DNA from: Clostridiales bacterium
Lineage (GTDB): Bacteria; Bacillota; Clostridia; Christensenellales; Aristaeellaceae
Direction of reading: 5' to 3'
Length of the DNA stretch: 64,000 bases
Assembly (NCBI GenBank): GCA_012728815.1
Contig: JAAYEI010000056.1
Coordinates: 30,263 to 94,262, forward strand
The notes beneath the pieces are model-generated. The model did not search any database, had not been told where the DNA came from, and saw nothing but the letters and a program-made list of their open reading frames with translations. Made by a program: the position numbers and the translations under genes. This document shows, one piece after another, positions 44,395 to 52,238 of the stretch (the stretch's first letter is position 1; the number at the start of each line of letters is the position of its first letter).

Positions 44395-45300
44395 GTGTAT
44401 AAGCGGATCGCCGCCCTGGCGCTTGTCCTGCTGCTGGCTTTCGCTTTGGGGGGCAATGCCCAGCAAGCGCAGGAGGTCATCCCCCCCCGGTATGATGTGC
44501 CCGACCATGTGGCCGCCCTCCTGGAGGTGGCCCGGGGTGAGCTGGGCTATACCGAGCAGCGGGATGGCACCACCAAGTACGGCCAATGGTATGGGGACCC
44601 CAAGGCTGAATGGTGCGCGGAGTTCCTGTGCTGGTCCGTGGCGCAGGCGGAGGAGGCGCTGGAGCAGCCCCTGCTTGAGGTGCACTACCCCCTGTACGGC
44701 GCCACCAACATCGGCCGCAACTGGTTTTTGGCCCAGGGCCGCTACATTGCCCGCACCGGCTTTGTGACCGGCTGGGGCAGCCAGTGGTACACCGGGGAAA
44801 GCGCCCAGATGGAGCGCAACAGCTACATCCCCCAGCCGGGGGACTGGGTTTTCTTCTCCTACACCCCCAGCGGGGACACCACCCATGTGGCCCTGGTGGA
44901 GCAAAGCCTGCGCGACCCGCAGGGGCAGGTGTTCATCCAGGTGATTGAAGGCAACATGCCCGACAGCGTGCAGCGCACCCTGTACGCCTTGACGGATTGG
45001 CGCATCCAGGGCTATGGCACCGTGCGTGACCTGGCCGACATCGTGCTGCGCGGCGGCTTGGAGAGCAAAAAGGTGGCGGCGCTGCAAAGCGACCTGGCCA
45101 CCATCGGGCTGCTCGCGCCAAATGAGGTGCACGGGCGCTACAACCACCCCACCCAGGACGCCGTGCGCAGCTTCCAATCCATGCGCAACCTGCCGCAAAC
45201 CGGCATCGCCAACCAGCAAACACAGTTGGCGCTGCGCGCCTACACCCGGGACTGGATGATGAACCACACCGAATTCTGGACCGTGGACGGCGCGTATTAG
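44395..45300 (+). CDS. Secreted CHAP-domain hydrolase with peptidoglycan-binding domain
   Basis: 301 aa. Signal peptide (1-23), then a CHAP/NlpC-like amidase region with catalytic C74 in KAEWCAEFLCWSVAQ and histidine H164 in DTTHVALVEQ. A PG-binding-1-type domain (about 220-280) follows with VAALQSDLATIGLL and RSFQSMRNLPQTG. Start is a GTG at 44395 with AAAGGAGG at ideal spacing. Probably cuts peptide links in peptidoglycan. Confidence 0.87.
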   Translation: MYKRIAALALVLLLAFALGGNAQQAQEVIPPRYDVPDHVAALLEVARGELGYTEQRDGTTKYGQWYGDPKAEWCAEFLCWSVAQAEEALEQPLLEVHYPLYGATNIGRNWFLAQGRYIARTGFVTGWGSQWYTGESAQMERNSYIPQPGDWVFFSYTPSGDTTHVALVEQSLRDPQGQVFIQVIEGNMPDSVQRTLYALTDWRIQGYGTVRDLADIVLRGGLESKKVAALQSDLATIGLLAPNEVHGRYNHPTQDAVRSFQSMRNLPQTGIANQQTQLALRAYTRDWMMNHTEFWTVDGAY

Positions 45301-45315
45301 GGGGACAGGGATCAC

Positions 45316-46782
45316 ATGAAAGACCAGCTTATTATCCTCAATTTTGACAGCTCCTACGCCGCTGCCCTGGCCTCCAAGCTGCGCGCGGAGCGCATTTCCG
45401 CGCGCATTCTGCCCGGCAGCACCAGCGCGGAGCAGATTATGAACGAGGGCGTGCTGGGCGTGATCCTGTCCGGCGGCACCGGGGGAGATTTGCCCGGTGA
45501 CCTGGACGGCAACCTGCTGCGCTACGGCATCCCGCTGCTGGCCCTGGGCAGCGCCGCGCCTGCGGTGACAGCCCTGATGGGCGGCACGGTGGGTGAACCG
45601 CTGCCGGTCAACGACGTGGACACCCTGTTTTTTGAGCCCTCCCGCATCACCAACGGGCTGACGGAATCCGAGCGCCTCTTTGGCACCATCCACGAGCTGG
45701 GCCTGGGCGCGGACCTGCAGACCCTGGCCCTCTACCAGGGTCGGCCGGTGGGGTTTGCCCACCAGAAGCTGCCGATCTTTGCCATTGATTGCCAGCTGGA
45801 ACCCAATGACCCGGACATGATGAGCCTGATGATGCAGTTTGCCACCGATGTGTGCGGCTGCACCCGCTGGTGGGGGGAGGACGCCTTTATTTCGGCCGCC
45901 CGCGCCCAGATTGTGGAGGCGGCGGGCGGGGGCAGGGCGCTGTGCGTGATGAGCGGCGGGCTGGACAGCGGGGTATGCGCCATGCTGGCCCACCGGGCCC
46001 TGGGCGACAGGCTGACCTGCCTGTTTGTGGACACCGGGCTGCTGCGGGAAAACGACGTGCTGGAGTTTTCCTCCTACTACAAGGGCGCCGGGCTGAACCT
46101 GATGGTTGTCAACGCGGAGGACCGGGTGCTGGAGGCCCTTCAAGGGCTGACCAGCCAGGAGGACAAACGCGTGGCCCTGCGCGGCGTGCTGTCTGACATC
46201 CTGAATGAAACCGCCAGGGGGCTGGACTACGGGCTGCTGGTGGACGCGCAGACCTCTGACTACCTGTTCACCGGCGCAGTCACCCCGCCCCAGCAAAACC
46301 TGGTGCTGGAGGCGCAGCGCATCATCGCCCCGCTGGGGGACCTGTTCAAGTCCGAGGTGCGCCAGGTGGGCGAGGCCCTGGGCCTGCCCCCTGAGATTAC
46401 CGCCATGCAGCCCTTCCCCTGGACGGGGCTGGCGCTGCGCATCATTGGGGAATGCACCCAGGACAGGCTCAGCCTGCTGCGCTGGGCGGATGCCCGGTTC
46501 CGCCACGAAATCAATGAGGCGGGGCTGAACAAGCGGCTGTGGAAGTATTTTGCCCTGCTGTATGACCTGCCCCAGCAGGGCACGGACAAATCCATCGTGA
46601 TCGGCCTGCGGGCGGTCAGCATCAGCCACATTGGCTCAGACCTGCGCGCCTTGCCCGCGCGGCTGCCCTATGACCTGCTGGAGCGGTACACCCAGCAGGT
46701 GATGGCACATGACGAGCGGGTCAACAAGGTCATCTATGACCTCACCCCCGGACAGGGCCTGCAGGAAACCGAGTGGCAATAG
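45316..46782 (+). CDS. GMP-synthase-like protein with degenerate glutaminase domain
   Basis: 488 aa with the domain order of GuaA: GATase-like part (1-185), ATP-pyrophosphatase (about 195-375) and dimerisation domain (to 488). The P-loop VMSGGLDSG (213-218) and LTCLFVDTGLLREN are kept. The glutaminase is not: the nucleophile elbow reads IPLLALGSA with no cysteine, and the His-Glu site reads CQLEPNDPD. The XMP region is altered too (PFPWTGLALR in place of PFPGPGLA). It either uses free ammonia or does something else. Gap to the CHAP gene is 15 nt. Confidence 0.82.
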   Translation: MKDQLIILNFDSSYAAALASKLRAERISARILPGSTSAEQIMNEGVLGVILSGGTGGDLPGDLDGNLLRYGIPLLALGSAAPAVTALMGGTVGEPLPVNDVDTLFFEPSRITNGLTESERLFGTIHELGLGADLQTLALYQGRPVGFAHQKLPIFAIDCQLEPNDPDMMSLMMQFATDVCGCTRWWGEDAFISAARAQIVEAAGGGRALCVMSGGLDSGVCAMLAHRALGDRLTCLFVDTGLLRENDVLEFSSYYKGAGLNLMVVNAEDRVLEALQGLTSQEDKRVALRGVLSDILNETARGLDYGLLVDAQTSDYLFTGAVTPPQQNLVLEAQRIIAPLGDLFKSEVRQVGEALGLPPEITAMQPFPWTGLALRIIGECTQDRLSLLRWADARFRHEINEAGLNKRLWKYFALLYDLPQQGTDKSIVIGLRAVSISHIGSDLRALPARLPYDLLERYTQQVMAHDERVNKVIYDLTPGQGLQETEWQ

Positions 46783-46820
46783 GACAACAAGCCGCCATCA
46801 TCAAAGCTACAGGAGTGACT

Positions 46821-47627
46821 ATGCGCCTTTCCCACCCCAGCGCCCCCTTTCAGGGCATCCCGGCGGAGGATGTGTTCTTCGCGGCCAATGACCAGTTCGT
46901 GCAGATGGGCTACAGCTACATCATCCTCAACATGCAGGAGGACCTCTACCCTGAGCGGCCGCTGCAGATGTACATCGACATCCAGGCCCAGTCCACCGCG
47001 CGCAACATCCTGCTGGGCGCGCTGCTGGGGCGCAGCGAGCAGCTGCGCGCCCACTACCCCCAGCTCAAGGGGCGCATCTACACCGAGATCTCCCCCGCGC
47101 AGTTTGACCTGGTCACCTTCTACAACCAGAACGGCTTTGCCGCGGGCGACGCCCGGGAGGAGCACAGCTTCCAGCTGCCTTTGGGCAGCGCGCAGCCGCC
47201 CATGGGCTGTGAGTTTGCCTCCGTGCCCCTGCAGACCCCGCAGGACCAGCACGCCTTTTTGGCCCGGCTCAACCGCTACCGCCTCTCCCCCATCTCCCAC
47301 GACTTTTTGCTCATGCAGATGCAGCAGCCCTACTTCCTGGCACTGGGCTTCTACCGCGCCGGGCACCCGGTGGCGGAAATCATGATGACGGGCGGGTCAC
47401 CGGACACCGCGGCGCTGGTCATGCTGTATGTGCAGCGGGACATGCGGAGGCGGGGGGTGGGCCGCTCGCTGCTGGTGGCTGCCTGCGACCTGATGCGCCA
47501 GCGCGGCGTCACCAGCGCCCTCACCCAGGGCTTCAGCGGCAACCAGGCCCAGGCCGGGCTGCTGCGCTCCCTGGGAGCCACCCGCCGCCGGGTCATCAGC
47601 CTCTTGCCCGGGCTCAACCTGGGCTGA
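46821..47627 (+). CDS. GNAT family N-acetyltransferase
   Basis: 268 aa. The C-terminal half (about 150-268) is a GNAT fold with the acetyl-CoA loop in RDMRRRGVGRSLLVAA. The N-terminal half is like a decayed second GNAT domain (QFDLVTFYNQNGF). ATG 46821 has CAGGAG upstream. Substrate unknown. It follows the GuaA-like gene by 38 nt in the same direction. Confidence 0.82.
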   Translation: MRLSHPSAPFQGIPAEDVFFAANDQFVQMGYSYIILNMQEDLYPERPLQMYIDIQAQSTARNILLGALLGRSEQLRAHYPQLKGRIYTEISPAQFDLVTFYNQNGFAAGDAREEHSFQLPLGSAQPPMGCEFASVPLQTPQDQHAFLARLNRYRLSPISHDFLLMQMQQPYFLALGFYRAGHPVAEIMMTGGSPDTAALVMLYVQRDMRRRGVGRSLLVAACDLMRQRGVTSALTQGFSGNQAQAGLLRSLGATRRRVISLLPGLNLG

Positions 47628-47677
47628 GTGCCAGGAATAGTCCCGGCACCTTCAGCACGACGGGAAAGGAGACGACC

Positions 47678-49333
47678 ATGAACATCGCCTTCAAGCTGGT
47701 CAGCGCCCTGACCAAGGTGTTCCATGAGCAGGAACCCCCCGACTACCCTGCCCACTGCCAGGCCAGCCTGCTGCGCGGCGAGGTCTTCTCCCTGCAGGCG
47801 GCCTGCTGCCTGATGGAAGACCTGCCCGGCAACCTGCCCCTGCTGAACCTGCAGGTGAGCTGCACGCTGCCCGTCACCGTGCGGCAGGTGTTTGGCGTGC
47901 CGGTGCGTTTCCCCCGCTACCTGGACAGCGATGACAACTACCTGGACAGCCCGGGCCACATCTACCCCGACCTGCTGCGCAACGTGCACCACAGCGGCCA
48001 GGTGCGCCTTTACCCCAAGCAGTGGGACGCCTTCTGGCTGGACGTGGAGCCGCTGCCGGACAGCCCGGCGGGGGCGCATGAGCTGGTGGTGGCGCTGAGT
48101 GACCAGGAAGGGACCACCCTGGCCCGGCAGGCCATCACCCTCCAGCTGGTGGACCGGGAGCTGCCCCGGCAAAAGCTGGTACATACCCGCTGGCTGCACG
48201 CGGACAGCCTGGCCATGCACTACCAGGTGCCGGTGCTGTCCATCGAGCACAACCGCATCCTGCGCAACTACATCGCGCTGGCGGCAAAGCGTGGCGTCAA
48301 CATGATCCTGACCCCCATCCACACGCCGCCGCTGGACACGCAGGTGGGCGGGGAGCGCCTGACCGCCCAGCTGGTGGACGTGTTTGTGACCCCCATGGGC
48401 TACAGCTTCAAGTTCACCAAGCTGCGGGATTTCATCGCCATGTGCCGGCATGAGGGCATCCGCTACTTTGAAATGGCCCACCTGTTCACCCAGTGGGGCG
48501 GCCTGCACGCGCCCAAGATCATGGGCATCCGCGATGGCTCCTACACCCAGATCTTTGGCTGGCAGACCGATGCCCTGGACCCGGAATACCTGAAGTTCCT
48601 GGGCGCCTACCTGCCGGCGCTTACCAAGGAGCTGGCCTACCTGGACGTGCTGGACCGCTGCTATTTCCACGTGACGGATGAACCCGGCAAGAAGGACTGC
48701 GCCCATTACCGCAAGCTGCTGCGCGTGGTGCGGGAGTTGCTGCCAAATGCCAAGATCATTGACGCCATGAGCGACCCCGAGTGCTACAGCCAGGAGGACG
48801 GGCTGATCCCCGTGCCGGCCAATGACAGCCTGGAGCGCTTCGAGGGGATGGAGCTGCCCGAGCGCTGGACCTATTACTGCCTGGGCCAGCACAGGCAGGT
48901 GTCCAACACCTTCATCGCCATGCCGGCCCCCCGCACGCGCATCCTGGGGGTGCAGCTCTATCTCTACCGGATGACCGGCTTTTTGCAGTGGGGCTACAAC
49001 TACTATTTCTCCCAGTACTCCCTGCACCCCATTGACCCTTACCTGAACACCGACTGCAGCGGCTTTGGCCCGGCGGGGGACGCCTTCCAGGTCTACCCCG
49101 GGGAAGGCGGCCAGCCGGAGGAATCCCTGCGGCTGATGCTCTTCCTGCACGCGATGCAGGACCTGCGCGCGCTGGAGCTGCTGGAGCAGCTCAGCAGCCG
49201 GGAGGAAGTGGTGGCCCTGATCCAGCAGGGGCTGGACCGCCCCATCACCATGAAGGACTACCCCCGTGAGGAGGCCTGGCTGCTGTGCCTGCGCCAGCGG
49301 GTCAACCAGCGGATTTCGCAGCTGGCATCATAA
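47678..49333 (+). CDS. DUF4091 domain protein (glycosidase-like)
   Basis: 551 aa with no signal peptide. The C-terminal two thirds has a TIM-barrel-like arrangement ending in FLQWGYNYYFSQYSLHPID and YPGEGGQPEESLRL, which I recognise as DUF4091. Acidic residues in YFHVTDEPGKKD could be catalytic, as in related glycosidase folds. AAAGGAGA precedes the ATG. Function unknown; the fold suggests a carbohydrate substrate. Confidence 0.8.
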   Translation: MNIAFKLVSALTKVFHEQEPPDYPAHCQASLLRGEVFSLQAACCLMEDLPGNLPLLNLQVSCTLPVTVRQVFGVPVRFPRYLDSDDNYLDSPGHIYPDLLRNVHHSGQVRLYPKQWDAFWLDVEPLPDSPAGAHELVVALSDQEGTTLARQAITLQLVDRELPRQKLVHTRWLHADSLAMHYQVPVLSIEHNRILRNYIALAAKRGVNMILTPIHTPPLDTQVGGERLTAQLVDVFVTPMGYSFKFTKLRDFIAMCRHEGIRYFEMAHLFTQWGGLHAPKIMGIRDGSYTQIFGWQTDALDPEYLKFLGAYLPALTKELAYLDVLDRCYFHVTDEPGKKDCAHYRKLLRVVRELLPNAKIIDAMSDPECYSQEDGLIPVPANDSLERFEGMELPERWTYYCLGQHRQVSNTFIAMPAPRTRILGVQLYLYRMTGFLQWGYNYYFSQYSLHPIDPYLNTDCSGFGPAGDAFQVYPGEGGQPEESLRLMLFLHAMQDLRALELLEQLSSREEVVALIQQGLDRPITMKDYPREEAWLLCLRQRVNQRISQLAS

Positions 49334-49353
49334 CGCCCCAAGAGGTGAGCGAC

Positions 49354-49821
49354 TTGAGCAATTTTGACAAATGGGACCACCGCTTCATGGAAATGGCCCA
49401 CCTGGTGTCCTCCTGGAGCAGCTGCTTCAATGAGTGCCGCGCCATTGGTGCGGTGGTGGTGAAGGACAAGCGCGTGATGACCACCGGCTACAACGGCGCG
49501 CCGGCAGGCACGCGCACCTGCAAGGAGCGCGGCTTCTGCCTGCGGCGCAAGCTGAACATCCCCTCGGGCACCCACGCGGAAATCTGCTATGCCATCCACG
49601 CGGAGCAAAACGCGGTGGTGCAGGCGGCCAAGCTGGGCGTGTCCATTGATGGGGGCACCTTGTACTGCACGCACCAGCCCTGCTCGGTCTGCGCCAAGAT
49701 CATCATCAACGCGGGCATCCGCCGCATTGTGTATGAGCAGGGCTACCCGGACGCCTTCGCGCTTGAGCTGATCAACGAAGCGGGCGTGATGCTGGAAAAA
49801 TACGAGCAAGCCCAGCCGTGA
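49354..49821 (+). CDS. Deoxycytidylate (dCMP) deaminase family protein
   Basis: 155 aa. Zinc ligands are H82 with E84 (IHAEQN) and C110, C113 (HQPCSVCAK); RTCKERGFCLRRK is typical of ComEB/dCMP deaminases. It would turn dCMP to dUMP for dTTP synthesis. Start is a TTG at 49354 with AAGAGGTG upstream. Its stop overlaps the GTG of the LCP gene (GTGA). Confidence 0.9.
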   Translation: MSNFDKWDHRFMEMAHLVSSWSSCFNECRAIGAVVVKDKRVMTTGYNGAPAGTRTCKERGFCLRRKLNIPSGTHAEICYAIHAEQNAVVQAAKLGVSIDGGTLYCTHQPCSVCAKIIINAGIRRIVYEQGYPDAFALELINEAGVMLEKYEQAQP

Positions 49822-50900
49822 AGAAACTGACCGCACTGGTGCTGGTGCTTGTCCTGCTGCCTGGCAGCCTGCTGCCGCCAGCCCTGGCCCAGAACGACCG
49901 GGCCTATGTGCTCAGCTACCTGGACCAGTTGGCGATGGAGGACATCCCCCCCACGCCCGCCGGGGTGCACCACTACCTGCTCATCGGCATGGACAAGTGG
50001 CAGAATAACCCTGAAAATCCCGGGTACAATGATGGCTTGGTGCTGATTACCCTGGACGCGATGGCCGGGCGGGTCATTGTGACCTCCATCATCCGCGACC
50101 TGCTGGTGGTGCGGCCCAACGGCAACCCCGGGCGAATCAACCGCATGGTGCGCCTGTTTGGGGTGCAGGCGCTGCTGGACGCCATCAACACCCACTTTGG
50201 CCTGCGGGTGGAGAAGTACGTGCTGATGGACTGGCGCCACATTATGGAGATTGTGGACGCGGCCGGCGGCGCCACCACACACCTGACCAGCGATGAGGTG
50301 CACTACCTGAAGAACTGGGCGGTGCCAAAGGGGAGCACCCAGCCGGTGCTCAACGGCCCGGGCACCTACCACCTCAACGGCTTCGCCTCGGTCGTCTACA
50401 TGCGCATCCGCAAGCGCCGCGCCTCCAACAACCTGGACACGCAGGATTTTGGCCGCACCTACCGCGTGCGCACCGTGCTGTCCTCCCTGGCGGACAACCT
50501 GCGCGACTACAGCCTGGAAGAGGCGCAGGACCTGCTAAGCCAGGTGCTGGACATCTGGAACCAGCCCTTTGACAAGGGCTATACCTACCCCGGCATCCGC
50601 AACAACGGCATTTTCACCTATGGCGCGCCGCCAAAGGACCCCAGCACCAAGCGCTACCTGACCAACATCACCATGGCGGACCTGCTGGAGGCCTTCCGCA
50701 TCGCCTACCTGCTGCGGGACGTCGAGGTGGAGCAGGCCAGGCTGCCCTTTGACGGCACGGTGCGCCCCTTCCTGTACGCCGGGGGCGCGGCCCAGCTGGC
50801 GGATATCAAGAAGAACCGGGAAATGCTGCACAGCTTCATGTTCCCGGAAAGCTTCCTGGTGGTCAATGAAGATTATCAGTGGGAGGAGAACCAGCCTTGA
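49818..50900 (+). CDS. LytR-CpsA-Psr (LCP) family protein
   Basis: 360 aa with an N-terminal signal sequence or anchor (about 1-25) and one LCP domain. Key residues are kept: VIVTSIIRDLLVV, GRINRMVRLFG and the Arg-rich MRIRKRRASNNLD...QDFGRTYRV. The family transfers teichoic acid or other polymers from undecaprenyl phosphate to peptidoglycan. GTG start overlaps the deaminase stop. Confidence 0.9.
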   Translation: MKKLTALVLVLVLLPGSLLPPALAQNDRAYVLSYLDQLAMEDIPPTPAGVHHYLLIGMDKWQNNPENPGYNDGLVLITLDAMAGRVIVTSIIRDLLVVRPNGNPGRINRMVRLFGVQALLDAINTHFGLRVEKYVLMDWRHIMEIVDAAGGATTHLTSDEVHYLKNWAVPKGSTQPVLNGPGTYHLNGFASVVYMRIRKRRASNNLDTQDFGRTYRVRTVLSSLADNLRDYSLEEAQDLLSQVLDIWNQPFDKGYTYPGIRNNGIFTYGAPPKDPSTKRYLTNITMADLLEAFRIAYLLRDVEVEQARLPFDGTVRPFLYAGGAAQLADIKKNREMLHSFMFPESFLVVNEDYQWEENQP

Positions 50901-51412
50901 TCAGCAAAGACCTTAACCTCAAAGCCCTGGCCAGCGTCAAAACCCTGGTCATCCTGGCGCTGCTGTCAGCGCTGTCCGTGGTGCTGGAACGCTTTGTGGG
51001 CATCAACACGCCCCAGTTCAAGCTGCACTTCGGCTACCTGCCCGTCGCGCTGGCCGGCATCCTGTATGGCATCATGCCGGCCATCCTGGTGGCCACGGTG
51101 GCCGATGTGTTGAGCAACCTGAACAACTTCAACATCCTCTTCGTCCTGCTGGCTGTCCTGGAGGGCGCCGTGTACGGCATCTTCCTGCACAGACGCCTGG
51201 CGGAGCGCCGGCAGATGCTGATCCAGGCCATCCTCTGCCAGCTGGTGGTGTCCGTCATCATCCACGCGGGCTTCAACACCCTGCTGCTGTGGACGCTGTA
51301 CCGCTATTTTGACCCCATCCGCTTCCTGATCAACGCCCTCACCTACCCCATCAAGGTATTCACCATCTACAAGATGCTGAACTACCGCGGCGTGTTTGAG
51401 CAATATGCCTGA
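50897..51412 (+). CDS. Folate-type ECF transporter S component (FolT-like)
   Basis: 171 aa with about six membrane helices. VKTLVILALLSALSVVLERF and LHFGYLPVALAGILYGI, then VATVADVLSN, match FolT S components, which capture folate for the shared ECF module. TTG start at 50897 overlaps the LCP stop (TTGA), with GGAGGA nine bases upstream. The EcfA/EcfT genes are not in the window. Specificity is inferred. Confidence 0.82.
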   Translation: MISKDLNLKALASVKTLVILALLSALSVVLERFVGINTPQFKLHFGYLPVALAGILYGIMPAILVATVADVLSNLNNFNILFVLLAVLEGAVYGIFLHRRLAERRQMLIQAILCQLVVSVIIHAGFNTLLLWTLYRYFDPIRFLINALTYPIKVFTIYKMLNYRGVFEQYA

Positions 51413-52067
51413 CAAGCAGCGCCTGCCCGACTGGCACATCCAGGCCATCCTTGAAACGCTGGAGCGGATGTACCCAAACGCCCGCCCCGAGCTGCACTTC
51501 ACCAACCCCTATGAGACGCTGGTGGCCACCATGCTCTCCGCCCAGTCCACCGATGTGCAGGTCAACAAGGTCACCCCGGCGGTGTTTCGGGATTTCCCCA
51601 CGGTGGAAGACATGGCGGCCACCACGCCGGAAGTGCTCTACCCCTATGTGCGCTCCTGTGGCTTTGCCTCCAAGGCCACCAACATCGTGCTGGCGGCGCG
51701 GGAGATCATGAGCCGCTTTGATGGCAGGGTGCCTGACACCCTGGAGGACCTGACCAGCCTGAGGGGTGTTGGCCGAAAGACCGCCAATGTGGTGCTGGCC
51801 AACGCCTTTGGCGTGCCCGCCATGGCGGTGGATACCCATGTGTTCCGCGTGGCCAACCGCCTGGGCCTGGCCCACGCCGGCAATGTGGCAAAGACCGAGC
51901 AGCAGCTGATGGCCGCCATCCCCAGGGCACTGTGGAACAAAGCCCACCACTGGCTGATTTTCCACGGCCGCCGCGTGTGCAGGGCGCAGCGGCCGCTGTG
52001 TGCGGACTGCCAGCTGCTTAACCTGTGCCAGAACCCGGTATACCCCAGAACATCGCCAGGGGATTGA
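51405..52067 (+). CDS. nth: Endonuclease III
   Basis: DNA glycosylase/AP lyase of 220 aa. HhH motif LRGVGRKTANVVLANAFG holds the catalytic K125; D143 is in VDTHVFRVANRLG. The iron-sulfur cluster loop is C192-x6-C199-x2-C202-x5-C208. ATG 51405 overlaps folT by 8 nt and has no ribosome site, implying coupling. It removes oxidised pyrimidines. Confidence 0.96.
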   Translation: MPDKQRLPDWHIQAILETLERMYPNARPELHFTNPYETLVATMLSAQSTDVQVNKVTPAVFRDFPTVEDMAATTPEVLYPYVRSCGFASKATNIVLAAREIMSRFDGRVPDTLEDLTSLRGVGRKTANVVLANAFGVPAMAVDTHVFRVANRLGLAHAGNVAKTEQQLMAAIPRALWNKAHHWLIFHGRRVCRAQRPLCADCQLLNLCQNPVYPRTSPGD

Positions 52068-52169
52068 TGCCCGCGGCGAGGGGCTGGGCGGTTTTGCCGG
52101 ATTGCGGGCATAAAAGCGCTCCGTGGCCACAGCATGCCCCTGAAAAAAAGCGTCGCGTGACGTGAAGGA

Positions 52170-52193
52170 ACCACCCACCAAGGTGTGGGTGGT
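52170..52193. repeat. Perfect 9-bp hairpin between nth and the GH13 gene
   Basis: ACCACCCAC (52170-52178) pairs with GTGGGTGGT (52185-52193) around a 6-nt loop. No U tract. It may be an operator or leader hairpin of the glycosidase gene. The rest of the gap shows nothing clear. Confidence 0.5.
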
Positions 52194-52238
52194 GATACAA
52201 ATGCAATCGAACTGAATGACTGAAGGGATTCCTGCCTG

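Noticed and set aside
43990..46629. An 879-codon open frame on the minus strand
   Set aside because: Mirror of the TetR, CHAP and GuaA-like genes, which have clear domains on the plus strand.
47351..49150. A 599-codon open frame on the minus strand
   Set aside because: Opposite the DUF4091 gene; no start signal or domain.
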